DNA of 64,000 nt from Gammaproteobacteria bacterium (GTDB lineage Bacteria > Pseudomonadota > Gammaproteobacteria > Magnimaribacterales > AG-339-G14): contig SGZL01000002.1 in the NCBI GenBank assembly GCA_004213955.1, positions 74,982 to 138,981 of the forward strand, given 5' to 3'. Made by a program: the position numbers and the translations under genes. Numbering within the stretch: position 1 is the first letter of the stretch; every line of letters begins with the position of its first letter. Below are positions 30,933 through 40,789 of this stretch, piece by piece. A model generated the notes under the pieces. It was not told the origin of the DNA. It was given only the letters and a program-made list of their open reading frames with translations, and did no database searches.

Positions 30933-31488
30933 CAAAAAAGAAATTCTAAAATATCCAATCAAAAATAAATATTCTTTGATGGGGATGGAGTTTTTAAGAC
31001 TTCACGATCATGGACAGGCATTAATAATTAGGACGAAATTCTCCGATAATTTAACTAAACATAACTATGAGTTTTTAATTGATAGCTATCTCAAAGAAGA
31101 ATTTATTAATTTTCAATTAACTGACTTTATGTTTGCTAGAGCTCAAGGGTTTCATGGCCCATTTTTGACTAAAAAATTAAATAACAAATCTTATGTGAAG
31201 ATTGATTCTTCTGATTTTTTATCGTTTGTTGTGGAAATTGTGATCTCTGAAAGAAAACAGACTCCTCAAATATCTTCAAATATTTTAGAAAAGTTAGAGT
31301 CTTTTCTTAACATTATCCTTCAAGAAGATTCGATAACCTTTTTCCTAAAACAAAACAAAATACGAAGGAATTCTAAGAAAGAAGAATTTGATCACGAGTG
31401 GTCTCATGCACTGAATGAATTTTATGAATTTCTCGTATTCAATCCGTCATCAAACGAATTATTTATTTTAATTCTCGCTTATGACTAA
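30925..31488 (+). CDS. hypothetical protein
   Basis: ATG at 30925 overlapping the trpS stop; track start 30829 lies inside trpS; 187 aa, no family recognised. Confidence 0.6.
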   Translation: MDDKKEILKYPIKNKYSLMGMEFLRLHDHGQALIIRTKFSDNLTKHNYEFLIDSYLKEEFINFQLTDFMFARAQGFHGPFLTKKLNNKSYVKIDSSDFLSFVVEIVISERKQTPQISSNILEKLESFLNIILQEDSITFFLKQNKIRRNSKKEEFDHEWSHALNEFYEFLVFNPSSNELFILILAYD

Positions 31489-32710
31489 TTTGGTGGAAAA
31501 GCCAGATAGATCTATTTGGTATCTGGCTGCAGCCATCGCTTGTATTGGCGCTGGACAATCTACAATTTTTATTTTAATTCCCGCGGAAGTTCGATCATTA
31601 GGATTTAACGAATTTGAAGTTGGAATCATTTTTTCCATTTCTGCAATTGCTTGGATGATTTTTAGTCCTTTTTGGGGCAGATTAAGTGATAGATTCGGAA
31701 GAAAATGGATTTTTCTAATTGGAATTTTTGGATTTTCTTTATCTATGATTCTTTTCGCTGCTATTATTTCAGCAGCAAGTTACAACTTAATTCCCTTTAT
31801 TTTGATTCTTCCGTTATTGATCATTACGAGATTGATTAACGGATTGTTGGGAAGCGCAGTAAGGCCCGCAGCTGGAGGAAGAATTGCTGATTTAACCTCT
31901 CCAGAAACTAGAGCAGCTGGTTTCGCAAGATTCGATGCTGGATGGCAAATGGGGGTTGTTACCGGACCAATCTTTATTGGAATTCTTTTATCTATTTTCA
32001 ATAATAATCTTTTTATTCCTTTTCTATTTATTGCCTTACTAGGAATTTTTCTGGGATTTTACAATTTTTTTCAAATGAGTGAATCTGATCAGCAATTTAA
32101 TGAAGAAAAACTAGAAATGCCAAAAAAAATAAGTATGTTTGACTCAAGAGTTTGGCCTTCTTTAATTATTGCTTCCTTTATGGGGCTTTCCAATGCTGGT
32201 TTGGTTTTAACGAGCTCTATTTTTGTCAAAGACGTCATTCTCTCTAACCAAGGTGAAGTGTATTCAACTGTTGCAGTAGGATTTTCAATTGTTGCTTTAG
32301 CTTCAATGTTTTCGCAATTAGTAATAGTACAAAACTATAAAATTAAATCATTGAGCTTAGTAAAATGGGGTTTATTAATAGTCTTCTTCGGTTTTTTATC
32401 GCTTTCTCAAGCTTCTTCTATTCCAGGGCTATATTTAGGATTGATGTTAAAAGGCCTAGGCATGGGCTTAGCTAGGGCAGGTAATATAACTATGTTGTCA
32501 CTATCTGTTTCAAAAGATGAACAAGGTGCAGCTAACGGACTCTTGAATATGGTCTTCCCAATTGGTCATATCCTTGTTCCAATTTTGATAATGCCCCTAT
32601 ACATTTTATCTCCAGAGATTCCATACTTGTTGTTATCTTTCCTAGCAATCTTATTAATAGTATTTATACTTTCCAATCAGAAAAAATATTTTACTGTGGA
32701 GAAGATTTAA
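31481..32710 (+). CDS. MFS transporter
   Basis: 409 aa; about 12 TM helices, FWGRLSDRFGRKWIFLIG motif. Confidence 0.9.
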   Translation: MTNLVEKPDRSIWYLAAAIACIGAGQSTIFILIPAEVRSLGFNEFEVGIIFSISAIAWMIFSPFWGRLSDRFGRKWIFLIGIFGFSLSMILFAAIISAASYNLIPFILILPLLIITRLINGLLGSAVRPAAGGRIADLTSPETRAAGFARFDAGWQMGVVTGPIFIGILLSIFNNNLFIPFLFIALLGIFLGFYNFFQMSESDQQFNEEKLEMPKKISMFDSRVWPSLIIASFMGLSNAGLVLTSSIFVKDVILSNQGEVYSTVAVGFSIVALASMFSQLVIVQNYKIKSLSLVKWGLLIVFFGFLSLSQASSIPGLYLGLMLKGLGMGLARAGNITMLSLSVSKDEQGAANGLLNMVFPIGHILVPILIMPLYILSPEIPYLLLSFLAILLIVFILSNQKKYFTVEKI

Positions 32711-33597
32711 TGTTTGATAAAAGCTTACTAGAAGGAAAAAGGATTTTAGTTACTGGCGGCGGAAGCGGCTTAGGCAAAGAGATGTCTAAGCACTTTTTAA
32801 CTTACGGTGCTGAAGTCATAATTTGTGGTCGAAGGGACGAGGTGCTTCAAAAGGCTGCAAAAGAACTTGCAGATGAAACTAAAGGAAAAGTAACAGCTCA
32901 TAGTTTAGACATAAGAGATTCCTTAGCTATTGAAGAAACCATTAACAATGTATTCGACGAAGGCCCTCTAGACGGGTTAGTTAATAATGCCGCAGGAAAT
33001 TTTATTAGTAGAACCAACGATTTATCCCCTAATGGATTCAATGCCATAGCCTCTATCGTTTTTCACGGCACCTTTAATATGACAAATACTGTTGGTAAAA
33101 AATGGATAGAACTCAAACAGCCTGGCACAATTCTTTCCATTACTACAACTTGGGTTTGGACTGGGTCACCTTTTGTGGTCCCTTCAGCAATGTCTAAGTC
33201 TGGAATAAATGCTATGACTAAATCTCTAGCTGTGGAATGGGGTCCTCACAACATAAGACTAAATTGCATTGCACCTGGTCCTTTTCCAACAGAAGGAGCA
33301 TGGTCAAGACTAAGTCCTGATACCGAGGCAACAGAAGGCGCCATGGATCAAAGCTCTATGTCTTCAAATCCAATGGGTCGAGTTGGAGAAATGAATGAGC
33401 TTGGCAATTTAGCCACTTTTCTAATGGCTGATGGGTGCGATTATCTTACTGGCCAAACTATTGCCATAGATGGTGGTGCTTATTTATCGGCCGGTGGAAC
33501 TTTTTCTAGTCTAGGAAAATTAAAAGATGAGGACTGGACAAATATAAGAGAAACTATTAAAAAAAGTAACGAGAAAGATAAAAAGATGAGATCTTGA
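32710..33597 (+). CDS. SDR family oxidoreductase, 2,4-dienoyl-CoA reductase-like
   Basis: 295 aa; TGGGSGLGKEMSKHF, NNAAGNFIS, SAMSKSGINAMTKSLAVEWGPHNIRLNCIAPGP. Confidence 0.88.
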   Translation: MFDKSLLEGKRILVTGGGSGLGKEMSKHFLTYGAEVIICGRRDEVLQKAAKELADETKGKVTAHSLDIRDSLAIEETINNVFDEGPLDGLVNNAAGNFISRTNDLSPNGFNAIASIVFHGTFNMTNTVGKKWIELKQPGTILSITTTWVWTGSPFVVPSAMSKSGINAMTKSLAVEWGPHNIRLNCIAPGPFPTEGAWSRLSPDTEATEGAMDQSSMSSNPMGRVGEMNELGNLATFLMADGCDYLTGQTIAIDGGAYLSAGGTFSSLGKLKDEDWTNIRETIKKSNEKDKKMRS

Positions 33598-33615
33598 TCA
33601 AATAAGGAGAAAATT

Positions 33616-35067
33616 ATGACAAACGAAACAATTCAAGAAATGGAGAATATTTTAAAACTCCAAAAAAAATTATATATCGATGAAGGTATTCCAAGCTTGG
33701 AACTTAGACAAGACAGGCTTTCTAGATCTGTAGACATGTTGAAAAAATATCATGTTGAAATACTCGAAGCTATAACTGCAGATTTTGGAAGCAGAGATCC
33801 CAGAGCAGGTTTTATGTCAGAGATTATGAGCACAATTGGTTCTTTGAATTACGCAAAAGAAAATGTAAAAAATTGGATGAAAGACGAGAAGCGAAACAGT
33901 AATGCTTCTCAGCCTTTTGTCGTCAGAACATTAATGAGTTTACTTGGCGCTAAATCGAAAATTAAATATCAACCGTTAGGAACGGTAGGTGTTATCAGTC
34001 CTTGGAACTTTCCAATCAATTTGGTTTTGGCTCCGCTAGGCACAATTTTTGCAGCTGGAAATCGAGTTATGATTAAACCCTCTGAATTTACTCCTGAGAC
34101 TTCTGAACTAACTAAAAAGATGTTTCAAGAATATTTCGATTCTAATGAAGCAGCAGTTTTCACTGGCGGACCAGATGTTGGAGCTGCATTTAGCGCTCTG
34201 CCTTTTGATCATTTACTTTTTACCGGCAGTACAAATACTGGAAAATTGGTGATGAAGTCTGCAGCTGAAAATTTAGTTCCTGTAACTTTAGAGTTGGGAG
34301 GAAAGTCACCTGTAATAGTTGATGACGATGCTGATATGAAATCAGCAACTACCAGAATAATGAGGGGTAAAACAATGAACGCTGGCCAAATTTGTCTGGC
34401 TCCGGATTACGTCATGGTTCCAAAAGGAAAATCTGAAGAGTTTTACGAAAAATCTAAAGAGGCTATAGAAAAGTCTTATGAATCTTTAAAATATAATCCT
34501 GATTACACTTCTGTTATCAACGAAAAACACTATGACAGACTTAATGATCTTATTGAAGATGCAAAAGAAAAAGGCGCTGACGTTAAAGTAATTAATCCTG
34601 CAAATGAAGATTTTTCTCAGCAAGAAGTTCATAAAATACCACCTACTTTGATAATGAATCCCACAGACGATATGCAAATAATGAAAGAAGAAATATTTGG
34701 TCCAGTTCTTCCTGTGAAAGAATATGAAAACTTTCAAGAAACAATTGATTATGTTAATTCTAAGGATCGTCCATTAGGACTTTATTACTTCGGAAAAAAT
34801 AAAGAACGAGAAGATAAAGTATTAAACAATACAATTTCTGGGGGAGTAACAATCAACGATGTAATCTGGCACATAGGTCAAGAGGATTTACCTTTTGGGG
34901 GAGTTGGACCGAGTGGTATTGGAAATTATCATGGATTTGATGGATTCAAAGCTTTCAGTCATGCCAAAGCGATATATAGACAGTTTTCTGCTGATTTATT
35001 AGGGCCGATGATGCCTCCATATTCCGGGAAGCAATTTGAATCTACTAAAGAACAAACTCTGAAATAA
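33616..35067 (+). CDS. aldehyde dehydrogenase family (coniferyl aldehyde dehydrogenase-like)
   Basis: 483 aa; GVISPWNFPINL, LELGGKSPVIVDDDAD, NAGQICLAPDYV. Confidence 0.92.
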   Translation: MTNETIQEMENILKLQKKLYIDEGIPSLELRQDRLSRSVDMLKKYHVEILEAITADFGSRDPRAGFMSEIMSTIGSLNYAKENVKNWMKDEKRNSNASQPFVVRTLMSLLGAKSKIKYQPLGTVGVISPWNFPINLVLAPLGTIFAAGNRVMIKPSEFTPETSELTKKMFQEYFDSNEAAVFTGGPDVGAAFSALPFDHLLFTGSTNTGKLVMKSAAENLVPVTLELGGKSPVIVDDDADMKSATTRIMRGKTMNAGQICLAPDYVMVPKGKSEEFYEKSKEAIEKSYESLKYNPDYTSVINEKHYDRLNDLIEDAKEKGADVKVINPANEDFSQQEVHKIPPTLIMNPTDDMQIMKEEIFGPVLPVKEYENFQETIDYVNSKDRPLGLYYFGKNKEREDKVLNNTISGGVTINDVIWHIGQEDLPFGGVGPSGIGNYHGFDGFKAFSHAKAIYRQFSADLLGPMMPPYSGKQFESTKEQTLK

Positions 35068-35086
35068 TCGATTTAAATAATGTCTA

Positions 35087-36331
35087 ATGATATTGAAAGA
35101 TCTATCTTTTTTAATAGCCATTAGATTTTTGAAAGCTCGAAAAGAGGGCTTTCTTTCTTTTGTAACAGGACTCTCATTTGCCTGTATCGCTCTTGGCGTT
35201 GCGGTGTTAATTGTCGTGACTTCAGTAATGAATGGCTTCGAAAAAGAGCTTCGAGAAAGAATACTAAATACCATTCCCCATGCATCTATTGAAGGCATAG
35301 TTCCAATTGATAATTGGGAATCAATTTATAAGGAATTAAAACAGAACAAAGAAATAATTGGCTTGGCACCCTTTATCGAAAGCCAGTCTTTATTGAGTCA
35401 TAAGGGTGAGGTACTAGGCACTAAAATTTTTGGAATAAAACCAGAGTTTGAAAAGTCTGTTTCTGTTGTCAATGATTTTATGTTGCAGGGTTCTCTAGAT
35501 TCTCTTAAAGCAAACTCTTTCAATATTATTATAGGGTTATCTCAAAGCAGAAAGCTTAGTGCAGGCATTGGTGATGAGCTTGCTTTGATGATACCTGATA
35601 CAAACGCATCTTTTGCAGGGTACTTTCCAAAAATTAAAACTTTTACAGTTTCAGGAATTTTTAGAGTAGGTTCTCCAGAATTAGATCAAACTAATGCATT
35701 TATAAATATTAGCGATGCTTCAAAACTCATGTCGCTAGATGACAAGGTACATGGTCTTAGGTTGAAATTTGATGATTTATTTGAAGCTGGCAACCTTTCT
35801 TTAATGGCTTTAACAGACGCGGAAACAAAAACAAATCAATTGCTCACATCTAAAGATTGGACAAATTCCTATGGCTCTCTATTTGAAGCGATTATGCAGG
35901 AAAGAGTGTTGGTCGGATTACTCCTTTTTTTAATAATAGTAGTTGCTGCATTTAATATCATTTCAATGTTAATGATGATGATTAACGATAAAAGATCTCA
36001 GCTGGCAATATTAAAAACAATGGGAATGTCTAGTTATGAAATTCAAAAGATTTTTTTATATCTAGGCTCCATCATTTCCCTAATTGGTACTTTGATTGGT
36101 TTTGTCTTTGGCCTGCTAATTACATTTTTTTTATCAACGGATTATATGGAAGTTTTGCTAGGTTTTTTAATGCGCGATTCCTATTTTATTAACTATTTTC
36201 CTACTGATTTAAGATGGAATTGGATCGCCCTAATTATTTTAGCTTCTTTAACTATGACTATATCTGTTTGTCTTTATCCGGCTAGGTTGGCTTCCAAAAT
36301 TTATCCATCAAAAGTTTTAAGAAATGAATAA
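35087..36331 (+). CDS. lipoprotein-releasing ABC permease (LolC/LolE/LolF family)
   Basis: 414 aa; AIRFLKARKEGFLSFVTGLSFACIALGVAVLIVVTSVMNGFEKELRERIL, MMINDKRSQLAILKTMGMS. Confidence 0.93.
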   Translation: MILKDLSFLIAIRFLKARKEGFLSFVTGLSFACIALGVAVLIVVTSVMNGFEKELRERILNTIPHASIEGIVPIDNWESIYKELKQNKEIIGLAPFIESQSLLSHKGEVLGTKIFGIKPEFEKSVSVVNDFMLQGSLDSLKANSFNIIIGLSQSRKLSAGIGDELALMIPDTNASFAGYFPKIKTFTVSGIFRVGSPELDQTNAFINISDASKLMSLDDKVHGLRLKFDDLFEAGNLSLMALTDAETKTNQLLTSKDWTNSYGSLFEAIMQERVLVGLLLFLIIVVAAFNIISMLMMMINDKRSQLAILKTMGMSSYEIQKIFLYLGSIISLIGTLIGFVFGLLITFFLSTDYMEVLLGFLMRDSYFINYFPTDLRWNWIALIILASLTMTISVCLYPARLASKIYPSKVLRNE

Positions 36332-36992
36332 TATTTTAAAAGCAAATCAATTATCAAAAACATTTAATGCTAAAACGATTCCTATTAATGCTGTTAAAGA
36401 GGTAAATATTAAGATCCACGAAGGAGAAATAACGGTCCTTACTGGCAGATCCGGATCAGGAAAATCAACTTTGTTACATCTACTTGCTGGGCTTGAGCAA
36501 AAAACTTCTGGAACAATATTTTACAAAAATCAAAGTTATGATGACCTTAATTCAAAAAAACTTACTGAATTAAGAAGAAGTGATATGGGCTTTGTCTATC
36601 AATTTCATTACCTTTTAAACGAATTAACAGCTATCGAAAATGTTTCTTTACCTTTGTTGATGAATAATTTTGAAAAAAAAGAAGCCCTAGAGAAATCTAA
36701 AGAAATACTAAACACCTTGGGTCTCAGCCATCGCTTTTCTCACAAACCAAGTGAAATGTCGGGTGGGGAAAAACAACGCGTAGCAATTGCAAGATCCATG
36801 GTTCACTCTCCAAGTCTAGTAATTTTGGATGAACCGACTGGTGATTTAGATTCTAAAACTTCTTTAGACGTTATTGAGTCACTAAAAAACTATGTAAAAG
36901 ATATAAAATCAAGCTTGCTAATAGCAACGCATGATGAGAATTTTAAAGAAATTTCAGATCAAACCTTAATTATGGATTCAGGCATAATATAA
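36324..36992 (+). CDS. lolD: lipoprotein-releasing ABC ATPase LolD
   Basis: 222 aa; TGRSGSGKSTLLHLLAGLE, VYQFHYLLNELTAIENV, MSGGEKQRVAIARSM, VILDEPTGDLD. Confidence 0.94.
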   Translation: MNNILKANQLSKTFNAKTIPINAVKEVNIKIHEGEITVLTGRSGSGKSTLLHLLAGLEQKTSGTIFYKNQSYDDLNSKKLTELRRSDMGFVYQFHYLLNELTAIENVSLPLLMNNFEKKEALEKSKEILNTLGLSHRFSHKPSEMSGGEKQRVAIARSMVHSPSLVILDEPTGDLDSKTSLDVIESLKNYVKDIKSSLLIATHDENFKEISDQTLIMDSGII

Positions 36993-36998
36993 GCTCAT

Positions 36999-37598
36999 AT
37001 GAGTTATATTATTTTATCTGGTGGAATAATTATTTGGCCAATCATATTACTTTCCATAATTTCACTTGCTATCGTTTTAGAAAAAACTTGGAATTTAGCC
37101 AGAGATATAATAATTCCAAAAAACTTGACTGAAAATTTGATTTCTTTAGTTTCAGAGGACTCATTGTCAGAAAAAAAAATAAAAAAAATGTCTAACGATT
37201 CAGTTCTTGGAAGCATTTTTGCTAAATTGATTAGAGAAAAAAATAAAGATAAAACAAGTTTAAGGCTGAAAGCTGAAGAGGTAGGTAGATTTGAAGTTAA
37301 CCGCCTAGAACAGTATTTATCTTTATTAGGGACCATAGCTACGGTATCTCCTATCCTTGGATTACTTGGAACAGTCATGGGGATGATTAATATATTCAGT
37401 AACCTATTGGAGTCTAATCTAGGATCTGTAAGTCCTTTAGCTGGCGGCATAGCTGAAGCTTTGGTTACTACTGCTGCAGGTTTAATAGTAGCCATTCCAA
37501 CTTTAATATTTTATCGGCATTTTTCTCGCACCATTGAGAATTATTCTCTTGAGTTAGAAGAAGAATCTAATAAATTAATTGATCATTTATCAAGATAA
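36999..37598 (+). CDS. exbB: MotA/TolQ/ExbB proton channel family protein
   Basis: 199 aa; LSLLGTIATVSPILGLLGTVMGMINIF, GGIAEALVTTAAGLIVAIPTLIFYRHF. Confidence 0.92.
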   Translation: MSYIILSGGIIIWPIILLSIISLAIVLEKTWNLARDIIIPKNLTENLISLVSEDSLSEKKIKKMSNDSVLGSIFAKLIREKNKDKTSLRLKAEEVGRFEVNRLEQYLSLLGTIATVSPILGLLGTVMGMINIFSNLLESNLGSVSPLAGGIAEALVTTAAGLIVAIPTLIFYRHFSRTIENYSLELEEESNKLIDHLSR

Positions 37599-38009
37599 AT
37601 GAAATTTTTAAAGAAAAAAAATACTGAGCTATCTTTAGAAGTAACTCCTCTGATTGATATAGTTTTCTTATTATTAATTTTCTTTGTGCTGAACAGTCAA
37701 TTTGATAAATTGACCACTATGGAATTAAGTTTACCCGAAGTGAATTCCAATCAACTTAAAGGTTTGGCAGAAGAGAATCTTATTATTGAAATCAATTCAG
37801 CTGAAGAAGTTATTCTTAATGGCGAGCGCTTGAATGAATTTTCTTATACATCTCTAAACGATTTCATAATCAATAATTATCCAGATAACAAAAAAGCTGT
37901 AATATCGGCAGATTCAGACACAAGATATCAATATTTAGTTACGGTCATGGATGTTTTGAATAAAAATAATTTCGATAGCGTTGAAATTAACGCCACTGAA
38001 CTTAAATAG
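37599..38009 (+). CDS. exbD: ExbD/TolR family protein
   Basis: 136 aa; LSLEVTPLIDIVFLLLIFFVLNSQF. Confidence 0.93.
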   Translation: MKFLKKKNTELSLEVTPLIDIVFLLLIFFVLNSQFDKLTTMELSLPEVNSNQLKGLAEENLIIEINSAEEVILNGERLNEFSYTSLNDFIINNYPDNKKAVISADSDTRYQYLVTVMDVLNKNNFDSVEINATELK

Positions 38010-38014
38010 TATTA

Positions 38015-40789
38015 ATGGCAAAGAAAAAATCTAATTATTCAAGGCTCGTTGGCTACATAGTTCCAAGTTATGGTTTTTTTCTATTAAGCTTCTTTGGTTT
38101 TTTAATTTTTGCAGGTTCCCAGGTTGCAATAGCTGAATGGTTTAGACAAATTGTAGATTTTGTTTCTAATCCAGTTGCAGACCAATACTTATATTTACCT
38201 ATAGCCCTAGTAGTTTTAGCCTTAGTTAGAGGAATAGGTTTTTATTTAGGTTCTTACTTCATGGCCTATGTAGCTACTAAACTTGTGCATGATCTTAGAT
38301 CAGACCTTTTCGTAACAATAGTTAACTTGCCCTCAAAATTTTTTGACTCAAATACCAGTGGGCATCTTTTATCAAGAATTACTTTTAATGTTTCTCAGGT
38401 AAGCGAAGCTGGAACTGAAGCAATAAAAATAATTTTAAGAGAGGGTTTAATCGTCATCGGTCTTATTGGATATCTTATTTATTTAAATTGGCAATTAACC
38501 CTTGTCCTAGTTTTTACTAGCCCATTCATTGCCGGAATAGTTTTTCTTGCAGGAAAAAGACTTAGGCGAGTAAGTACCAGAATTCAAAATGCTATGGGGG
38601 ATGTAACCCATTTAAGTTCAGAATCCATTAATGCAAACAAAGAAGTGAAACTGTTTGGAAGGCAAGAGTCAGAATACGAAAAACTTGTAGACGCAAGTGA
38701 TCATAATAGAATTCAAAGTTTAAAGTTAGAGTCTACAAACGCAATCGCCTCTCCTCTAATACAAATTATTTTATCCATTGCACTGGCAACTATTACTTGG
38801 TTTGCGATAGATGCTTCAGTAGTTACAAAAATGTCTTCTGGAACTTTCATTGCATTTTTTGGCGCGGCTGCAATGCTAGCAAAACCTATAAGACAACTTT
38901 CGATTACTAATTCGATGATTCAAAGAGGCTTAGCAGCAGCAGAAGTTATATTTAATCAAATCGATGAAAAAGATGAAGAAGACCATGGAGAAAGAGAATT
39001 AAACAACTCCAAAGGAGAAATTGAATTTTCTAATGTGAATTTTCGTTACGATGGAATGGATTTTGATTCCTTAAGAAATATAAGTTTTAACGTTTCAAAA
39101 AGTTCAACTTTAGCAATAGTGGGTTCTTCTGGTGCTGGAAAATCTACTTTAGTTAATTTAATACCTAGATTTTACGAAATCAAAGAGGGGGCAATTAAAT
39201 TAGATGGCGAAAATATAAATGAGTTCAGTCTCAAATCATTAAGATCAGAGATATCCTTTGTCAGTCAAAATACAATTTTATTTAATGATTCTATTTTAAA
39301 TAACATAAGATTTGCCAATCCAGAAGCTACTAAGGATCAAGTAATTAACGCAGCAAAAAAAGCGTGCGCAGATGAATTTATTTCTAAACTACCTCAAGGA
39401 TATGATACAAAAATCGGAGACGATGGAACTTTACTATCCGGAGGTCAAAAACAAAGAATAGCAATCGCTCGAGCCTTATTGAAAGATTGCTCTATATTGA
39501 TTTTAGATGAGGCTACCTCCGCCCTGGATTCAGAATCAGAGACGTTGGTTCAACAAGCTGTAGATAACTTGAAAGAAGGAAAGACTACTCTTGTAATAGC
39601 CCATAGATTGTCAACAGTCGAAAACGCCGATGAAATAATAGTTTTAAGTAACGGAAGAATTTCGGAAAGAGGCTCGCATAAGCAGCTAATTGAGAAGAAA
39701 GGAGATTATTTTGATTTGTATAAAAATCAATTTGCTGACATAGAACCAACAATTGAAGAGAAAAAACCCATTTTTGTACCGGAAGTTAAAATCGAAGAAT
39801 CATTGCATAACGGTTTAATAGAGAATGCCTGGTATAAAAATAAAGTTTGGATAAAATTATTTTATCCGTTATCTATTATTTTTAGTTTAGTCTCTAAATA
39901 CAGGAGACAAAAATTATCAAAAACGTCTTGGAAAGCTTCTGTCAAAACTATTGTTGTTGGGAATATAACAGTCGGAGGAAATGGCAAAACTCCTTTTGTA
40001 ATTTGGTTGGCAAACACCTTGAAGAAAAATGGATATAAGCCTGGAATAATTTCTAGAGGTTATAAAAGCGTATCGAAAAAATTTCCACTTTCTGTAGATT
40101 TTGATACTCAGGTTTATAACTCTGGAGACGAGGCAAAGATAATATCTAACTCCACTCAATCTCCTCTTGTGATTGGTCCGAAAAGAGTCGATTCGTCAAA
40201 ATATTTACTAGATAATTTTGACTGCGATGTGTTGATAACAGATGACGGCCTTCAACACTATGCACTGGGAAGAGACATTGAAATTGCCATGGTTGATGGG
40301 ATCAAAAAATTTGGTAATAAATTAATGCTGCCAGCAGGCCCACTCAGAGAACCAATTAAAAGACTTGATGAAGTAGATTTTGTGGTGAATACAAATTCAT
40401 TTTGTAATGATGAGACGGAAAGAAAGGAAAATGAATTCTTGATGACATACAAACCAATCTCATGGGTAAATATTTACACGAAAAGAATCTACGAAATTCA
40501 TGATTGGCCATATCAGAAGATGGTTCATGCAGTGGCAGGAATTTCTAATCCAAATAATTTCTTTTCATCACTGAGAAGCTTGGGCTTTGATGTTATCGAG
40601 CATATTTATCCCGATCACTATAATTTTTCAAAAAGTGATTTTGAGCAATTGACTAATTTACCTGTAATCATGACTGAAAAAGATGCCGTAAAATGCGATT
40701 ACTTAAGTGATAATTTTTGGTATCTAAAAGTTGAGGCTTCAATATCAGAAAATTTGGAAGAGAAAATTATTGAAAAATTAAGATCTTGA
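38015..40789 (+). CDS. fusion protein: lipid A flippase MsbA + tetraacyldisaccharide 4'-kinase LpxK
   Basis: 924 aa in one frame. MsbA part (aa ~1-585): TM domain, GSSGAGKST, LSGGQKQR, ILILDEATSALD, IAHRLST. LpxK part (aa ~600-924): LIENAWYKNKVWIKLFYPLSIIFSLVS, VVGNITVGGNGKTPFVIWL, ISRGY, GDEAKII, DDGLQHYALGRDIEIAMVDG. Confidence 0.93.
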   Translation: MAKKKSNYSRLVGYIVPSYGFFLLSFFGFLIFAGSQVAIAEWFRQIVDFVSNPVADQYLYLPIALVVLALVRGIGFYLGSYFMAYVATKLVHDLRSDLFVTIVNLPSKFFDSNTSGHLLSRITFNVSQVSEAGTEAIKIILREGLIVIGLIGYLIYLNWQLTLVLVFTSPFIAGIVFLAGKRLRRVSTRIQNAMGDVTHLSSESINANKEVKLFGRQESEYEKLVDASDHNRIQSLKLESTNAIASPLIQIILSIALATITWFAIDASVVTKMSSGTFIAFFGAAAMLAKPIRQLSITNSMIQRGLAAAEVIFNQIDEKDEEDHGERELNNSKGEIEFSNVNFRYDGMDFDSLRNISFNVSKSSTLAIVGSSGAGKSTLVNLIPRFYEIKEGAIKLDGENINEFSLKSLRSEISFVSQNTILFNDSILNNIRFANPEATKDQVINAAKKACADEFISKLPQGYDTKIGDDGTLLSGGQKQRIAIARALLKDCSILILDEATSALDSESETLVQQAVDNLKEGKTTLVIAHRLSTVENADEIIVLSNGRISERGSHKQLIEKKGDYFDLYKNQFADIEPTIEEKKPIFVPEVKIEESLHNGLIENAWYKNKVWIKLFYPLSIIFSLVSKYRRQKLSKTSWKASVKTIVVGNITVGGNGKTPFVIWLANTLKKNGYKPGIISRGYKSVSKKFPLSVDFDTQVYNSGDEAKIISNSTQSPLVIGPKRVDSSKYLLDNFDCDVLITDDGLQHYALGRDIEIAMVDGIKKFGNKLMLPAGPLREPIKRLDEVDFVVNTNSFCNDETERKENEFLMTYKPISWVNIYTKRIYEIHDWPYQKMVHAVAGISNPNNFFSSLRSLGFDVIEHIYPDHYNFSKSDFEQLTNLPVIMTEKDAVKCDYLSDNFWYLKVEASISENLEEKIIEKLRS

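Noticed and set aside
37004-37495. 163-aa minus-strand ORF
   Set aside because: Entirely antisense to exbB, with no recognisable domain; a codon-bias shadow ORF.
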